Shown here one piece after another: positions 52,455 to 60,384 of a stretch of 64,000 nucleotides of DNA. The notes under the pieces are model-generated. The model was not told where the DNA came from and searched no databases. It saw nothing but the letters and a program-made list of their open reading frames with translations. Each line of letters begins with the position of its first letter. Position 1 is the stretch's first letter. Both the position numbers and the translations under genes were made by a program. Source of the DNA: Paracraurococcus lichenis. Lineage in GTDB: Bacteria > Pseudomonadota > Alphaproteobacteria > Acetobacterales > Acetobacteraceae. The DNA is taken from assembly GCF_030657435.1 (NCBI RefSeq), contig NZ_JAUTWS010000003.1, positions 248,001-312,000 of the forward strand, in the 5' to 3' direction.

Positions 52455-53652
52455 GGCCGGCACCCCAGGCAAAGAAATCCTTGCCCTGGCGGCGGAGGAA
52501 GTTGGTCAGCACCATCCGGTGCACCTCGGAGGCGCCGTCCACCAGCCGCGCCTGGCGGGCATAGCGGTACATCCACTCGACCACCGTGTCCTTGGAATAG
52601 CCGCGGGCGCCGAGAAGCTGCAGGGAGGTATCCACCGCCTTGTGCAGCGCGTCGGCGACCACGACCTTGGCCATGGAGATCTCCTTCCGCGCGAGGCTGC
52701 CATTGTCCAGCAGCCAGGCGGCGCGCATGGTCAGGAGACGGCCGATGTCGAGCTCCATTGCCGCCTGGCCGATCATCTGCTGCACGCTCTCCTTCTCGAT
52801 CAGTGTGCTGCCGAAGGCCTTCCGCACCTCGACGCGTGCCATGGCGATCTCGAGCGCGCGGCGGCCCATGCCGGTCCAGCGCATGCAATGCGTCAGCCGT
52901 GCCGGGCCGAGGCGGATCTGCGTCGCGCGCAGCCCGTCGCCCACCTTCATCAGCACGTTCTCGTCGGTGATCTCGAGCCCGTCGAATTCCAGCTCGCAAT
53001 GCCCGCCATGCTCCTCCGGCCCCATGATCGGGATGCGGCGGATGATGCGCCAGCCCGGCTGGTCCGCGTGGTAGAGGAAGGCGGTCAGGCCGTTGCGGTC
53101 ATCCTCCCCGGTGCGGGCCATGAGGATGAAGTGCTTCGCCTCCGCCGCGCCGGTGATGTAGTGCTTGCGGCCGCGGATCACCCAGCGATCGCCCTTCCGC
53201 TCCGCCCGCGTGTAGGTCATGGACGGGTCGCTGCCGCAGCCGTCCGGCTCGGTCATCGCGAAGGCGCTCTGCACCTTGCCGTCGATGATGGGCTGCAGCC
53301 AGCGCTCCTTCTGCGCCTCCGTCCCCACCATGTTCAGCAGGCGCATGTTGCCGTCATCCGGCGCCGCGCCGTGGAAGACGACGGGGCCGAAGATGGAGCG
53401 GTTCATCTCCTCGTAGCAGGCGGCCAGGCCGACCATGGGCAGGCCGCCGCCGCCCCTCTCCTGCGGCATGCCGAGCGCCCAGAGGCCCTTGGCCTTCGCC
53501 TCGGCGCGCAGCTCCTCGAGCAGCGGCTTGCGGATGTTCTCGTGCTCGTCATAGCTCGCCGGGTCGGATTCCAGCGGGATGATCCGCTCCTCGATCATGG
53601 CGCGGATGCGCTGACGGATCTCGTCGATCTGGGGCGGGAGGGAGAAGTCCAT
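52447..53652 (-). CDS. acyl-CoA dehydrogenase
   Basis: 401 residues. FAMTEPDGCGSDPSMTYTRA and IRGRKHYITGAAEAKHFIL form the FAD/substrate region. The C-terminus has LQLLGARGYSKDTVVEWMYR and GASEVHRMVLTNFLRR, where Glu of the SEVH motif is expected as the base. This is the longer ACAD subtype that often acts on branched or short acids. It is translated in overlap with the ligase downstream and lies 12 bases after an SDR gene. Confidence 0.94.
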   Translation of the reverse strand: MDFSLPPQIDEIRQRIRAMIEERIIPLESDPASYDEHENIRKPLLEELRAEAKAKGLWALGMPQERGGGGLPMVGLAACYEEMNRSIFGPVVFHGAAPDDGNMRLLNMVGTEAQKERWLQPIIDGKVQSAFAMTEPDGCGSDPSMTYTRAERKGDRWVIRGRKHYITGAAEAKHFILMARTGEDDRNGLTAFLYHADQPGWRIIRRIPIMGPEEHGGHCELEFDGLEITDENVLMKVGDGLRATQIRLGPARLTHCMRWTGMGRRALEIAMARVEVRKAFGSTLIEKESVQQMIGQAAMELDIGRLLTMRAAWLLDNGSLARKEISMAKVVVADALHKAVDTSLQLLGARGYSKDTVVEWMYRYARQARLVDGASEVHRMVLTNFLRRQGKDFFAWGAGRG

Positions 53653-53664
53653 GATGCGTCTGTC

Positions 53665-54435
53665 CTAGAGAGGATTGACCGAATGCCCGCCATCCACCAC
53701 CAGCGCCGCGCCGGTCATGTGCGCGCCGGCCGGGGAGGCGAGCAGCAGCAGCGGCCCCGTCAGGTCCTCCGGCTGGCCGAGCCGGCGCTGCGGCACGCGC
53801 CTGACCACGGCCTGCCCGGCCTCGGAGGCGAAGAACTCCGTGTTGATCGGCGTCTCGACATAGCCGGGGCAGAGGGCGTTCACCCGGATGCCGTAGCGTG
53901 CCAGCTCCACCGCCATCTGCTTCGTCATCTGCACGAGCCCGGCCTTGGAGGCGGTATAGCCGACCACGCCCTGCAGGATGCGCAGGCCGCCGATGGAGGC
54001 GATGTTGATGATGGAGCCGCCGCGCTTCGCCGCGACCAGGCGGCGCGCGCCTTCGGTCGCCACCAGGAAGCAGCCGCGCAGGTTCACGTCCAGCACGCTG
54101 TCCCAGTCCGCTTCCGTCTGCTGCAGCAAAGGGCGCGTCACGGCGATGCCGGCATTGTTGACGATGATGTCGCAGGGGGCGCCGAAGGCCGCCTCCGCCG
54201 CGTCATAGGCGCGGGCGACGGCGGCGCTGTCGGTCACGTCCAGCGGCACGGCCCGGGCGCGCTCGCCGAGTTCCGCGGCCAGCGCCTCCAGCGCCTCCGT
54301 CCGGCGGGCGGCCAGCACCACCTGCGCGCCTGCGGCGTGCAGGATGCGGGCGAAATGCGCGCCGAGCGCGCCGGATGCGCCGGTGACGAGCGCCGTCGCG
54401 CCCTGCAGCGAGAAGAGTTGCGCCGGATCCGCCAT
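53665..54435 (-). CDS. short-chain dehydrogenase/reductase
   Basis: 256 residues from ATG 54435 (MADPAQLFSLQG). Motifs: VTGASGALGAHFARI for the cofactor, NNAGIAVTRPL, catalytic Ser in NIASIGGL and Tyr/Lys in GYTASKAGLVQM, and the end VVDGGHSVNPL. A beta-hydroxyacyl-CoA oxidation role would fit between a receptor and an acyl-CoA dehydrogenase, but the substrate is inferred from context only. Confidence 0.93.
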   Translation of the reverse strand: MADPAQLFSLQGATALVTGASGALGAHFARILHAAGAQVVLAARRTEALEALAAELGERARAVPLDVTDSAAVARAYDAAEAAFGAPCDIIVNNAGIAVTRPLLQQTEADWDSVLDVNLRGCFLVATEGARRLVAAKRGGSIINIASIGGLRILQGVVGYTASKAGLVQMTKQMAVELARYGIRVNALCPGYVETPINTEFFASEAGQAVVRRVPQRRLGQPEDLTGPLLLLASPAGAHMTGAALVVDGGHSVNPL

Positions 54436-54514
54436 GCTGCCCGGGGCTTGCGCCCCTTCCTCCCCAGGTGTTCTCAGGGCGGGCAATTGACCACCGGCGG
54501 GTCGGGCCGGCAAG

Positions 54515-55477
54515 TCAGCCGGGGGACAGGTTCATCGCCGCGACGATCGGGGTCCAGCGCGCGATCTCGGACCGGATGAGGGACGCGGCGGCCGCCGGGG
54601 AAGTGTCGAGCCAGGTCTCGCAGCCTGCGGCCGCCAGGCGCTGCTGCACGGCGGGGTCGGCCAGCGCCTTGCGCGCGGCTTCCGTCAGCGCCGCCTGCGC
54701 CTCGGGCGGCGTGCCGGGGCGGACCATCAGCACCTGCCAGACCGTCATGTCGTAGCCGGCGACACCCGCCTCGGCGAGGCTTGGCAGGTCCGGTGCCACG
54801 GCGGAGCGCGTGGCGGTGGAGACGCCGAGGCCGCGCAGCTTGCCGTCGCGCATCAGCGGCAGGATCATCGTCGGGCTGTCGATGGTCACCTGCATGCGCC
54901 CGGCGACCAGGTCCTGCACCGAGGCCGCGGCGGCCCGGTAGGGCACGATGGTGAAGGTGACGCCGGCGCGCTGGCGGAGCAGCTCGCCCGCCATGTGGTT
55001 GCTGCCGCCGGGATTGGTCGCGCCGTAATTCGCCGCCTCGCCCTGCGCCTTCAGCCAGGCGAGCAGCCCGGGCACGTCGCGCACCGGCAGGTCCGGGTTG
55101 ACCGCGAGGATGAAGGGCTGCCGCGCCACCAGCGCGATCGGCACGAAATCCGCCACCGGGTCGTGCGGGAATTGCGGGTAGATCGCCTTCATGACGGCGT
55201 GGTTGTTGGTGGCGATGAAGAGCGTGTGGCCGTCCGGCGGCGTGCGCTGGAAGGCCTGCGCCGCGACCGTGCTGCCGGCGCCCGCGATGTTCTCCGGCAC
55301 CACCGGCCGGCCGAGCAGCGGGCCCATGGCATCGGCCAGGATGCGGCCGACGATGTCGGTGACGCCGGCCACCGCGACGGGGATCACGAGGCGGATCGGG
55401 CGGTTCGGGAAGCGCTCCTGCGCCAGGGCGGGCCCGGAAAGGAGCGGCGTGGCGAGCAGGGCGCGGCGCGTCGGCAT
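54515..55477 (-). CDS. Bug/TctC-family periplasmic solute receptor
   Basis: 320 residues. Short signal MPTRRALLATPLLSGPALAQ. Motifs: RFPNRPIRLVIPVAVAGVTD and ENIAGAGSTVAAQAFQRTP followed by PDGHTLFI. It is the first gene of the minus-strand catabolic cluster, about 80 bases before the SDR. With the Bug at 49811-50791, two receptors serve the same cluster, perhaps for related ligands. Confidence 0.92.
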   Translation of the reverse strand: MPTRRALLATPLLSGPALAQERFPNRPIRLVIPVAVAGVTDIVGRILADAMGPLLGRPVVPENIAGAGSTVAAQAFQRTPPDGHTLFIATNNHAVMKAIYPQFPHDPVADFVPIALVARQPFILAVNPDLPVRDVPGLLAWLKAQGEAANYGATNPGGSNHMAGELLRQRAGVTFTIVPYRAAAASVQDLVAGRMQVTIDSPTMILPLMRDGKLRGLGVSTATRSAVAPDLPSLAEAGVAGYDMTVWQVLMVRPGTPPEAQAALTEAARKALADPAVQQRLAAAGCETWLDTSPAAAASLIRSEIARWTPIVAAMNLSPG

Positions 55478-55549
55478 GGCCTCAGTCTTCGATGGGCTTG
55501 CGGTGCTGGCAAGACGCGCGCCACCATCCCGCCGGACCCGGAGAGGCCG

Positions 55550-56458
55550 ATGACCCCGATCACGCTGCAGGAGCCGTTCCGCGCCGTCTTCTACGCGCCC
55601 TTCTATGCCGCACTCGCCCGCGGCGACTACGCGGCGGAGGGCGTGGCGGTGACGCTGCGCAGCGGCACCGTCCCGGCGAATGCCAAGGACGCGGTGCTGG
55701 CCGGCGTCGCGGACCTCGCCTGGGGCGGGCCGATGCGCATCCTGCTGGCGCATGAGGCCGACCCTGCCAGCCCCTTGCGCAATTTCGGCGCCGTCGTCAT
55801 GCGCGACCCCTTTTTCCTGGTCGGGCGCGGGCCGCGGCCCGGCTTCCGGCTGACGGACCTCGCGCGGCTGAGGCTTGGCACGGTGTCGGAGGTGCCGACG
55901 CCCTGGTGGACGCTGCAGCACGACATCCGCCTCGCCGGCCTCGATCCGGCCCTGGTGCCGCGCGTGACGGATGCGGGCATGGCGGAGAACGCCGCCGCGC
56001 TGCTGGACGGGCGGATCGATGTCGCGCAGGTCTTCGAGCCCTTCGTCACGCAGCTCGAGGATGTCGGCGGCGCCGTCTGGTACGCGGCGGCTGGGCGCGG
56101 CGTGACGGGCTACACCACCTTCACGACCACGGTGGACCTGTTGCAGGCGAAGCGGGCCGAGTTCAAGGCGATGCTGCGCGGCCTGGCGCGGACGCTCGCC
56201 TGGGTGGCGGAGAGCAGCGCGGAGGTGCTGGCCGAGTGCATCGCCGGCCATTTCCCGGACCTGTCGCCGCAGCTGCTGGCGCGCTGCCTCGCCCGCTACA
56301 AGGCGGTCGGGCTCTGGACCGCGGATCCCTTCTACCCCGAGGAGGCCTTCACCCGGCTGGAGACGGCGATGTTCACCGCGGGCGCCATCACGCGCAGGCC
56401 CGGTTTCGCCGCGACGGCGGACAATGCCATCGTCGCGGAAGCGCTGGCGGAGCGCTAG
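55550..56458 (+). CDS. NMT1/THI5-like substrate-binding-fold protein without a signal peptide
   Basis: 302 residues. It opens directly with the periplasmic-binding fold (MTPITLQEPFRAVFYAPFYA), has GDYAAEGVAVTLRSGT, LAGVADLAWGGPMRILLAHE, then GTVSEVPTPWWTLQHDIRLAGL. This is the pattern of pyrimidine-precursor (HMP) binding / ABC nitrate-taurine type receptors. No signal peptide is visible at ATG 55550 (GAGAGG upstream), so the protein may be cytosolic. Its stop codon overlaps the stop of the convergent CobW-type gene (CTAG at 56455-56458). No ABC membrane or ATPase gene is adjacent. Confidence 0.8.
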   Translation: MTPITLQEPFRAVFYAPFYAALARGDYAAEGVAVTLRSGTVPANAKDAVLAGVADLAWGGPMRILLAHEADPASPLRNFGAVVMRDPFFLVGRGPRPGFRLTDLARLRLGTVSEVPTPWWTLQHDIRLAGLDPALVPRVTDAGMAENAAALLDGRIDVAQVFEPFVTQLEDVGGAVWYAAAGRGVTGYTTFTTTVDLLQAKRAEFKAMLRGLARTLAWVAESSAEVLAECIAGHFPDLSPQLLARCLARYKAVGLWTADPFYPEEAFTRLETAMFTAGAITRRPGFAATADNAIVAEALAER

Positions 56459-57411
56459 CGGCGGCCGGCTGACGCCTCTGCGACCTCCGCCTCCACCGCC
56501 GCCAGCAGGCGTGCCGGGAAGTGGCGCGGGATGCGCTCGCCGATCAGGACGATGCGGCTGCGGCGGTCCGCGCCGGGCCAGCGGTCGAGCCATTCGAGCG
56601 GGTGGACCATGTGCTGGATGGCATGCAGCACCGCCGGGCGCGCCGGGTCTTCCGCCAGCGCCACGAGGCCCTTCAGGCGCAGCAGGCGCGGGCCGGCATG
56701 CTCGGCCAGGCCCTGCATCCAGAGCGTGAGCGCCAGCGCCGGGATCGGCGCCTCGCGCTCGATGACGATGGAGGTCAGGCCCGCGGTGTGGCGCGCCGCC
56801 CAGTCGGGCAGGTCCGCCGGGCGGGGCGCTGGCGCGAAGAGCCAGGCGGGTTCCGCCGCGCCCTGCTCCGCCGCCCGCAGCGGCGCGGCCGGGTTCAGGG
56901 CGCGGATCGCCGCCTCAGGCGCCGGGGCGAGGTCCGGCTTGGTCACCAGGATGCGGTCGGCCAGCATCACCTGCCGCTGCGCCTCCGGGTGGCGGGCCAG
57001 CGCCGCCTCGCCATGCAGCGCGTCCACCAGTGTCGCCACGCCCTGCAGGGCGTGGGTCGCGGCGAGCGCCTCGTCCGTCATCAGCGCGTGCAGGATGGGG
57101 GCTGGATCGGCGAGGCCGGAGGTCTCGATCAGCACGCGCTCGTAGCGCGGCACCTCGCCAGCCTCCCGCCGGCGCAGAAGGTCCAGCAGCGTCCTCGTCA
57201 GGTCGTCGCGCACCACGCAGCAGAGACACCCCGTGGAGGCACTCACAAAACTCTCCTCGCTGGCGGCGATCAGGTCGTGGTCCAGCGGGATCTCGCCGAA
57301 CTCGTTGACGATGACGGCGCTGTCGGCCCAGGCGGGGTCGCGCAGCACGCGGCGCAGCAGCGTCGACTTGCCGGCGCCGAGGAAGCCGGTGACGACCGAG
57401 ACGGGGATCAT
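56455..57411 (-). CDS. CobW/COG0523-type G3E GTPase
   Basis: 318 residues. Walker A GFLGAGKST (9-17), VNEFGEIPLDHDL, the metal-binding GCLCC (Cys62, Cys64, Cys65), IETSGLADPAPI and base-recognition TKPD. A C-terminal CobW domain is present (RLLRLKGLVALAED, then VLHAIQHMVHPLEWL). The family delivers zinc, cobalt or other metals to client enzymes. ATG 57411 overlaps the stop of the 96-residue gene (ATGA), which in turn overlaps the hydantoinase gene. A metal-dependent hydantoinase is therefore the obvious candidate client, by inference. Confidence 0.92.
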   Translation of the reverse strand: MIPVSVVTGFLGAGKSTLLRRVLRDPAWADSAVIVNEFGEIPLDHDLIAASEESFVSASTGCLCCVVRDDLTRTLLDLLRRREAGEVPRYERVLIETSGLADPAPILHALMTDEALAATHALQGVATLVDALHGEAALARHPEAQRQVMLADRILVTKPDLAPAPEAAIRALNPAAPLRAAEQGAAEPAWLFAPAPRPADLPDWAARHTAGLTSIVIEREAPIPALALTLWMQGLAEHAGPRLLRLKGLVALAEDPARPAVLHAIQHMVHPLEWLDRWPGADRRSRIVLIGERIPRHFPARLLAAVEAEVAEASAGRR

Positions 57412-57698
57412 TCCTCCGGCCGTGCCACGCGGAGACGCCGCACCTCGTCCGTCCGGGCGCCGACCGCGTTGCGCAGGCTGCGCAGCAGGCCGAGGACGGA
57501 GGTGCAGGGCCGCCGCTGGCCCGGCCGTTCCACCCACCAGCGCACCGGCAGGTCGTCCGGCCCTGCCGCGGTCACGCGCAGCGCCGTGCCATCCGGCGCG
57601 GCGAGTGCCACGCCGTCTCCCGCCACGCGCGGCCGCGCCTCCACCTCCCACAGCGCCAGCGCATCGGCCAGCAGGTCGCGCAATTCGGGCGGCGTCAC
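57408..57698 (-). CDS. 96-residue unknown protein between hydantoinase and CobW genes
   Basis: Starts at GTG 57698, which overlaps the hydantoinase stop (GTGA), and ends in an ATGA overlap with the CobW gene, so it must be translated with both. The sequence has LRDLLADALALWEVEARPRV, VALAAPDGTALRV, then DDLPVRWWVERPGQRRPCTS and VLGLLRSLRNAVG. It looks like a small alpha/beta domain with one Cys and no signal or membrane helix. I recognise no family. A client-specific adaptor or assembly factor is possible; that is a guess from the overlaps. Confidence 0.75.
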   Translation of the reverse strand: MTPPELRDLLADALALWEVEARPRVAGDGVALAAPDGTALRVTAAGPDDLPVRWWVERPGQRRPCTSVLGLLRSLRNAVGARTDEVRRLRVARPEE

Positions 57699-59122
57699 AG
57701 CGCGGCGGCGGCGCGGATCTCGTCCGGCACCTTGCGCGGCAGCCATTCGCCGCCGCGGTCGTCGCCGAGCCATGTGTCGCCATCCACCACGATCTTCCCG
57801 CGCAGGATGGTCATGGCCGGCCAGGCCTCGACCTCGCGGCCCTCCCAGGGGCTGTAGTCGCTCTCGTGCATCGCCTCGGCCCGCACGGTGCGGCGGAGCG
57901 CCGGGTCGAGGATGCAGATATCGGCATCCGAGCCGGGCGCGATGGCGCCCTTCCGCGGATAGAGCCCCATGATCCTCGCGGCGTTGGCCGAGACGCGGTC
58001 GACGAATTGCCGCAGCGTGAAGCCGCGCTTCCTCATCTCGGAATACATCAGCGCCACGCGCGGCTCGACGCCGGAATTGCCGCCGGTGGTGTCGTCGATC
58101 CGCTTGCCCTGGGTCTTGACCGAGAGCGAGCAGCAGAGCTCGTCGGTCGCCACGCAGGCGATGGTGCCGTCCTTGGCGCCGCGCCAGAGCTCGTCCTGGT
58201 CGGCCTGCGACTTCAGCGACGGATAGGTGTGGTAGATCTGCCCGTTCGGCTTCTTGTAGTCCTCCTGCGTGTAGAGCATGTACTGGTGCAGGCTCTCGCC
58301 ATAGACGGGCTGGCCGCGGCCGCGCGCCTCGCGGATCGCCCGCACGCCATTCCCCGCCGAGACATGCATCATATACAGGGCGGTGCCGGGCACATGCTCG
58401 GCGAGGCGGATGATGCGGCGGAAGGAGATGTCCTCCGACAGGGTGTTGTGAACCTCCGCCATGTTCTCGAAGCCGGCGCGGCCCTCGCGGAACAGCCTGG
58501 CGTACATGTGCATGACGATGTCGTTGTCCTCGGAGTGGATGACGCCGAGGCCACCCTTCTTCGACAGGACCTGGAACACCTCCCAGATGTCGCCGAAATC
58601 CACCATCCGCCCCTTGCGGCTGGGCGTGATGTCCGTCGTGAAGATCTTCACCGTCGCATGGCCGGCCTCGATGGCCTCGCCGATCTGGGCGGGCAGCTCG
58701 GGCGGCAGGTCGCCCTCCACCATGGTGTGCAGCGCCCAGTCGCAGGGGCAGCCATCCTCCCGCCAGGCGGCCATCCGTTCCTCGATCGCGCCCTGCACGG
58801 TCTTGCCATGCGTCCAGCGGGTGAAGTCGATGAGGGTGGTGGTGCCGCCGAACAGCGCCGCCTTGCCGACCACGCTCGGGCCCTTGGTGTAATCGATCGT
58901 GCCGCCCGGGCCGTAGGTGGGCCAGAGGCAATGGGTATGCGGGTCGATGCCGCCGGGCATCACGACCTTGCCGGTCGCATCCACCAGCCGCGTGCCGGCC
59001 GCCAGCGGGAAGGCGCCGCGGGCGGCGACGGCCACCACCTTGCCGCCGGCGATCGCCACGTCCGCCGGGCCGATGGCATGCGGGGTGACCACGCAATCCC
59101 CGGTGATGACCAGATCGACCAT
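57695..59122 (-). CDS. dihydropyrimidinase/hydantoinase-type amidohydrolase
   Basis: 475 residues. Metal ligands visible: His62 and His64 (IDPHTHC), carbamylated Lys159 (ATVKIFTT), His196 (VIHSED), His253 (MMHVSAGNG) and Asp327 (VATDELCCS). This is the binuclear cyclic amidohydrolase set. It opens the ring of dihydropyrimidines, hydantoins or related imides. The length is normal. The start ATG 59122 is preceded by a weak GGGGG site. Adjacent Cys330-Cys331 after the Asp ligand is unusual but not at a known ligand. It is the first gene of the tightly overlapping trio. Confidence 0.92.
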   Translation of the reverse strand: MVDLVITGDCVVTPHAIGPADVAIAGGKVVAVAARGAFPLAAGTRLVDATGKVVMPGGIDPHTHCLWPTYGPGGTIDYTKGPSVVGKAALFGGTTTLIDFTRWTHGKTVQGAIEERMAAWREDGCPCDWALHTMVEGDLPPELPAQIGEAIEAGHATVKIFTTDITPSRKGRMVDFGDIWEVFQVLSKKGGLGVIHSEDNDIVMHMYARLFREGRAGFENMAEVHNTLSEDISFRRIIRLAEHVPGTALYMMHVSAGNGVRAIREARGRGQPVYGESLHQYMLYTQEDYKKPNGQIYHTYPSLKSQADQDELWRGAKDGTIACVATDELCCSLSVKTQGKRIDDTTGGNSGVEPRVALMYSEMRKRGFTLRQFVDRVSANAARIMGLYPRKGAIAPGSDADICILDPALRRTVRAEAMHESDYSPWEGREVEAWPAMTILRGKIVVDGDTWLGDDRGGEWLPRKVPDEIRAAAAL

Positions 59123-59220
59123 GGCCCGTACCCCCCGTGCTGCCTGCGGGCGCGGATGCTGCGCCCGGTGCGCGGGTGGTGCAAGGCGCGCCCGCCCGCC
59201 GGTGGAGCGGGCAGGGCCCG

Positions 59221-60273
59221 CTATGCGATGGGGCGGCCGAGCCTGGCGGCATAGCGTTCCCGGAAGCGCCCGATCACGGCCGGGTTGATGATCCGCGGCG
59301 GCAGCTTCCCCTTGGCCGCATCGGCGAAAGCCAGCGCCGCGATGCGGGTGATGTTCGCCCGGCTCTCATGCGTCACCCCCGCGGTGTGCTGCGTCACGAT
59401 GACATTCGGCATGTGCAGCAGCGGGTGGTCCGGCGCGGGCGGCTCCTGCTCCCAGACATCGAGGCCGGCGCCGGCGAGGTGTCCGCTGCGCAGCGCCTCG
59501 TGCAGCGCCGGCTCGTCATGGATATTGCCGCGTGCGGTGGTGACGAAGATCGCGCCCTTCCGCATGCGCGCGAAGCTGTCGGCGCCCATCAGGCTGCGGC
59601 TCTCGGGTGTCAGCGGCAGGTGCAGGCTGACCACGTCGCTCTCGGCCAGGAGTTCGTCCATCTCCACCTTGCGGGCGCCGCGGCCGGCGATGGTCTCCTT
59701 GTCCAGGTAGGGGTCGCAGGCCAGCACGGTGCAAGAGAAGGCGCGGTCGAGGATCTCCGCGACGCGGGTCCCGACATGGCCGATGCCGACCAGCCCCACG
59801 GTCCGCCCGCGCAGCTCGCGCCCCATCAGCGCATTGCGGTTCCGGGCATGGCCCGCGCGCATCGCCGCCCCGGCCTCCGGCATGCGCTTGAGCAGGGCGA
59901 GCATCATGCCGACGGCGTGCTCGGCCACGCCCTCCGCATTGCCACCGGCCTGGTTCACCAGCAGCACGCCGGCCGCCGTGCAGGCCTCGGGGTCCACCGG
60001 GTCGTAGCCGGCGCCGGTGCTGCCCACCATCAGCAGGTCCGGCAATTGCTCCAGCAGCGCCGCTTGGACATGGAAGGGCTTCGGCAACTCGTCACGGGAG
60101 GCCATGCAGTAGTAGGCATCCACGCCGCGGAGCGCATCGAGCACGGCCGAGTCGGGCTGCTCGAGCGGGATGCGGAGAATCTCCAGCTCCGGGTGCTGCG
60201 CCGCGGTGTCGAGGAAGGATTGATGCGGGACGTGGGAGAGGTAGCCGACTCGGAAGCGGCGGGGCTCGGGCAC
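59221..60273 (-). CDS. D-isomer-specific 2-hydroxyacid dehydrogenase
   Basis: 350 residues. NAD motif VGLVGIGHVGTRVAEIL (about 159-175); catalytic Arg248 (TTARGNIHDE), Glu277 (DVWEQEP) and His296 (TQHTAG) are all present. Reduces a 2-oxo acid or oxidises a D-2-hydroxy acid. Start is GTG 60273 with AGGAGGAAC about ten bases upstream; no ATG fits better. It follows the same direction as the hydantoinase trio, about 100 bases upstream of it, and is divergent from the helicase gene. Confidence 0.92.
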   Translation of the reverse strand: MPEPRRFRVGYLSHVPHQSFLDTAAQHPELEILRIPLEQPDSAVLDALRGVDAYYCMASRDELPKPFHVQAALLEQLPDLLMVGSTGAGYDPVDPEACTAAGVLLVNQAGGNAEGVAEHAVGMMLALLKRMPEAGAAMRAGHARNRNALMGRELRGRTVGLVGIGHVGTRVAEILDRAFSCTVLACDPYLDKETIAGRGARKVEMDELLAESDVVSLHLPLTPESRSLMGADSFARMRKGAIFVTTARGNIHDEPALHEALRSGHLAGAGLDVWEQEPPAPDHPLLHMPNVIVTQHTAGVTHESRANITRIAALAFADAAKGKLPPRIINPAVIGRFRERYAARLGRPIA

Positions 60274-60384
60274 GGGGACGGTTCCTCCTCGGGGCGTTTG
60301 CCGGCCTTTGTATCCCGCACCCCCGGGGGCGAAAAGTCGCGGGTCCCAGGAATCCGTTTTGCTCCTGGCGCGTTGCCGGGGGTG

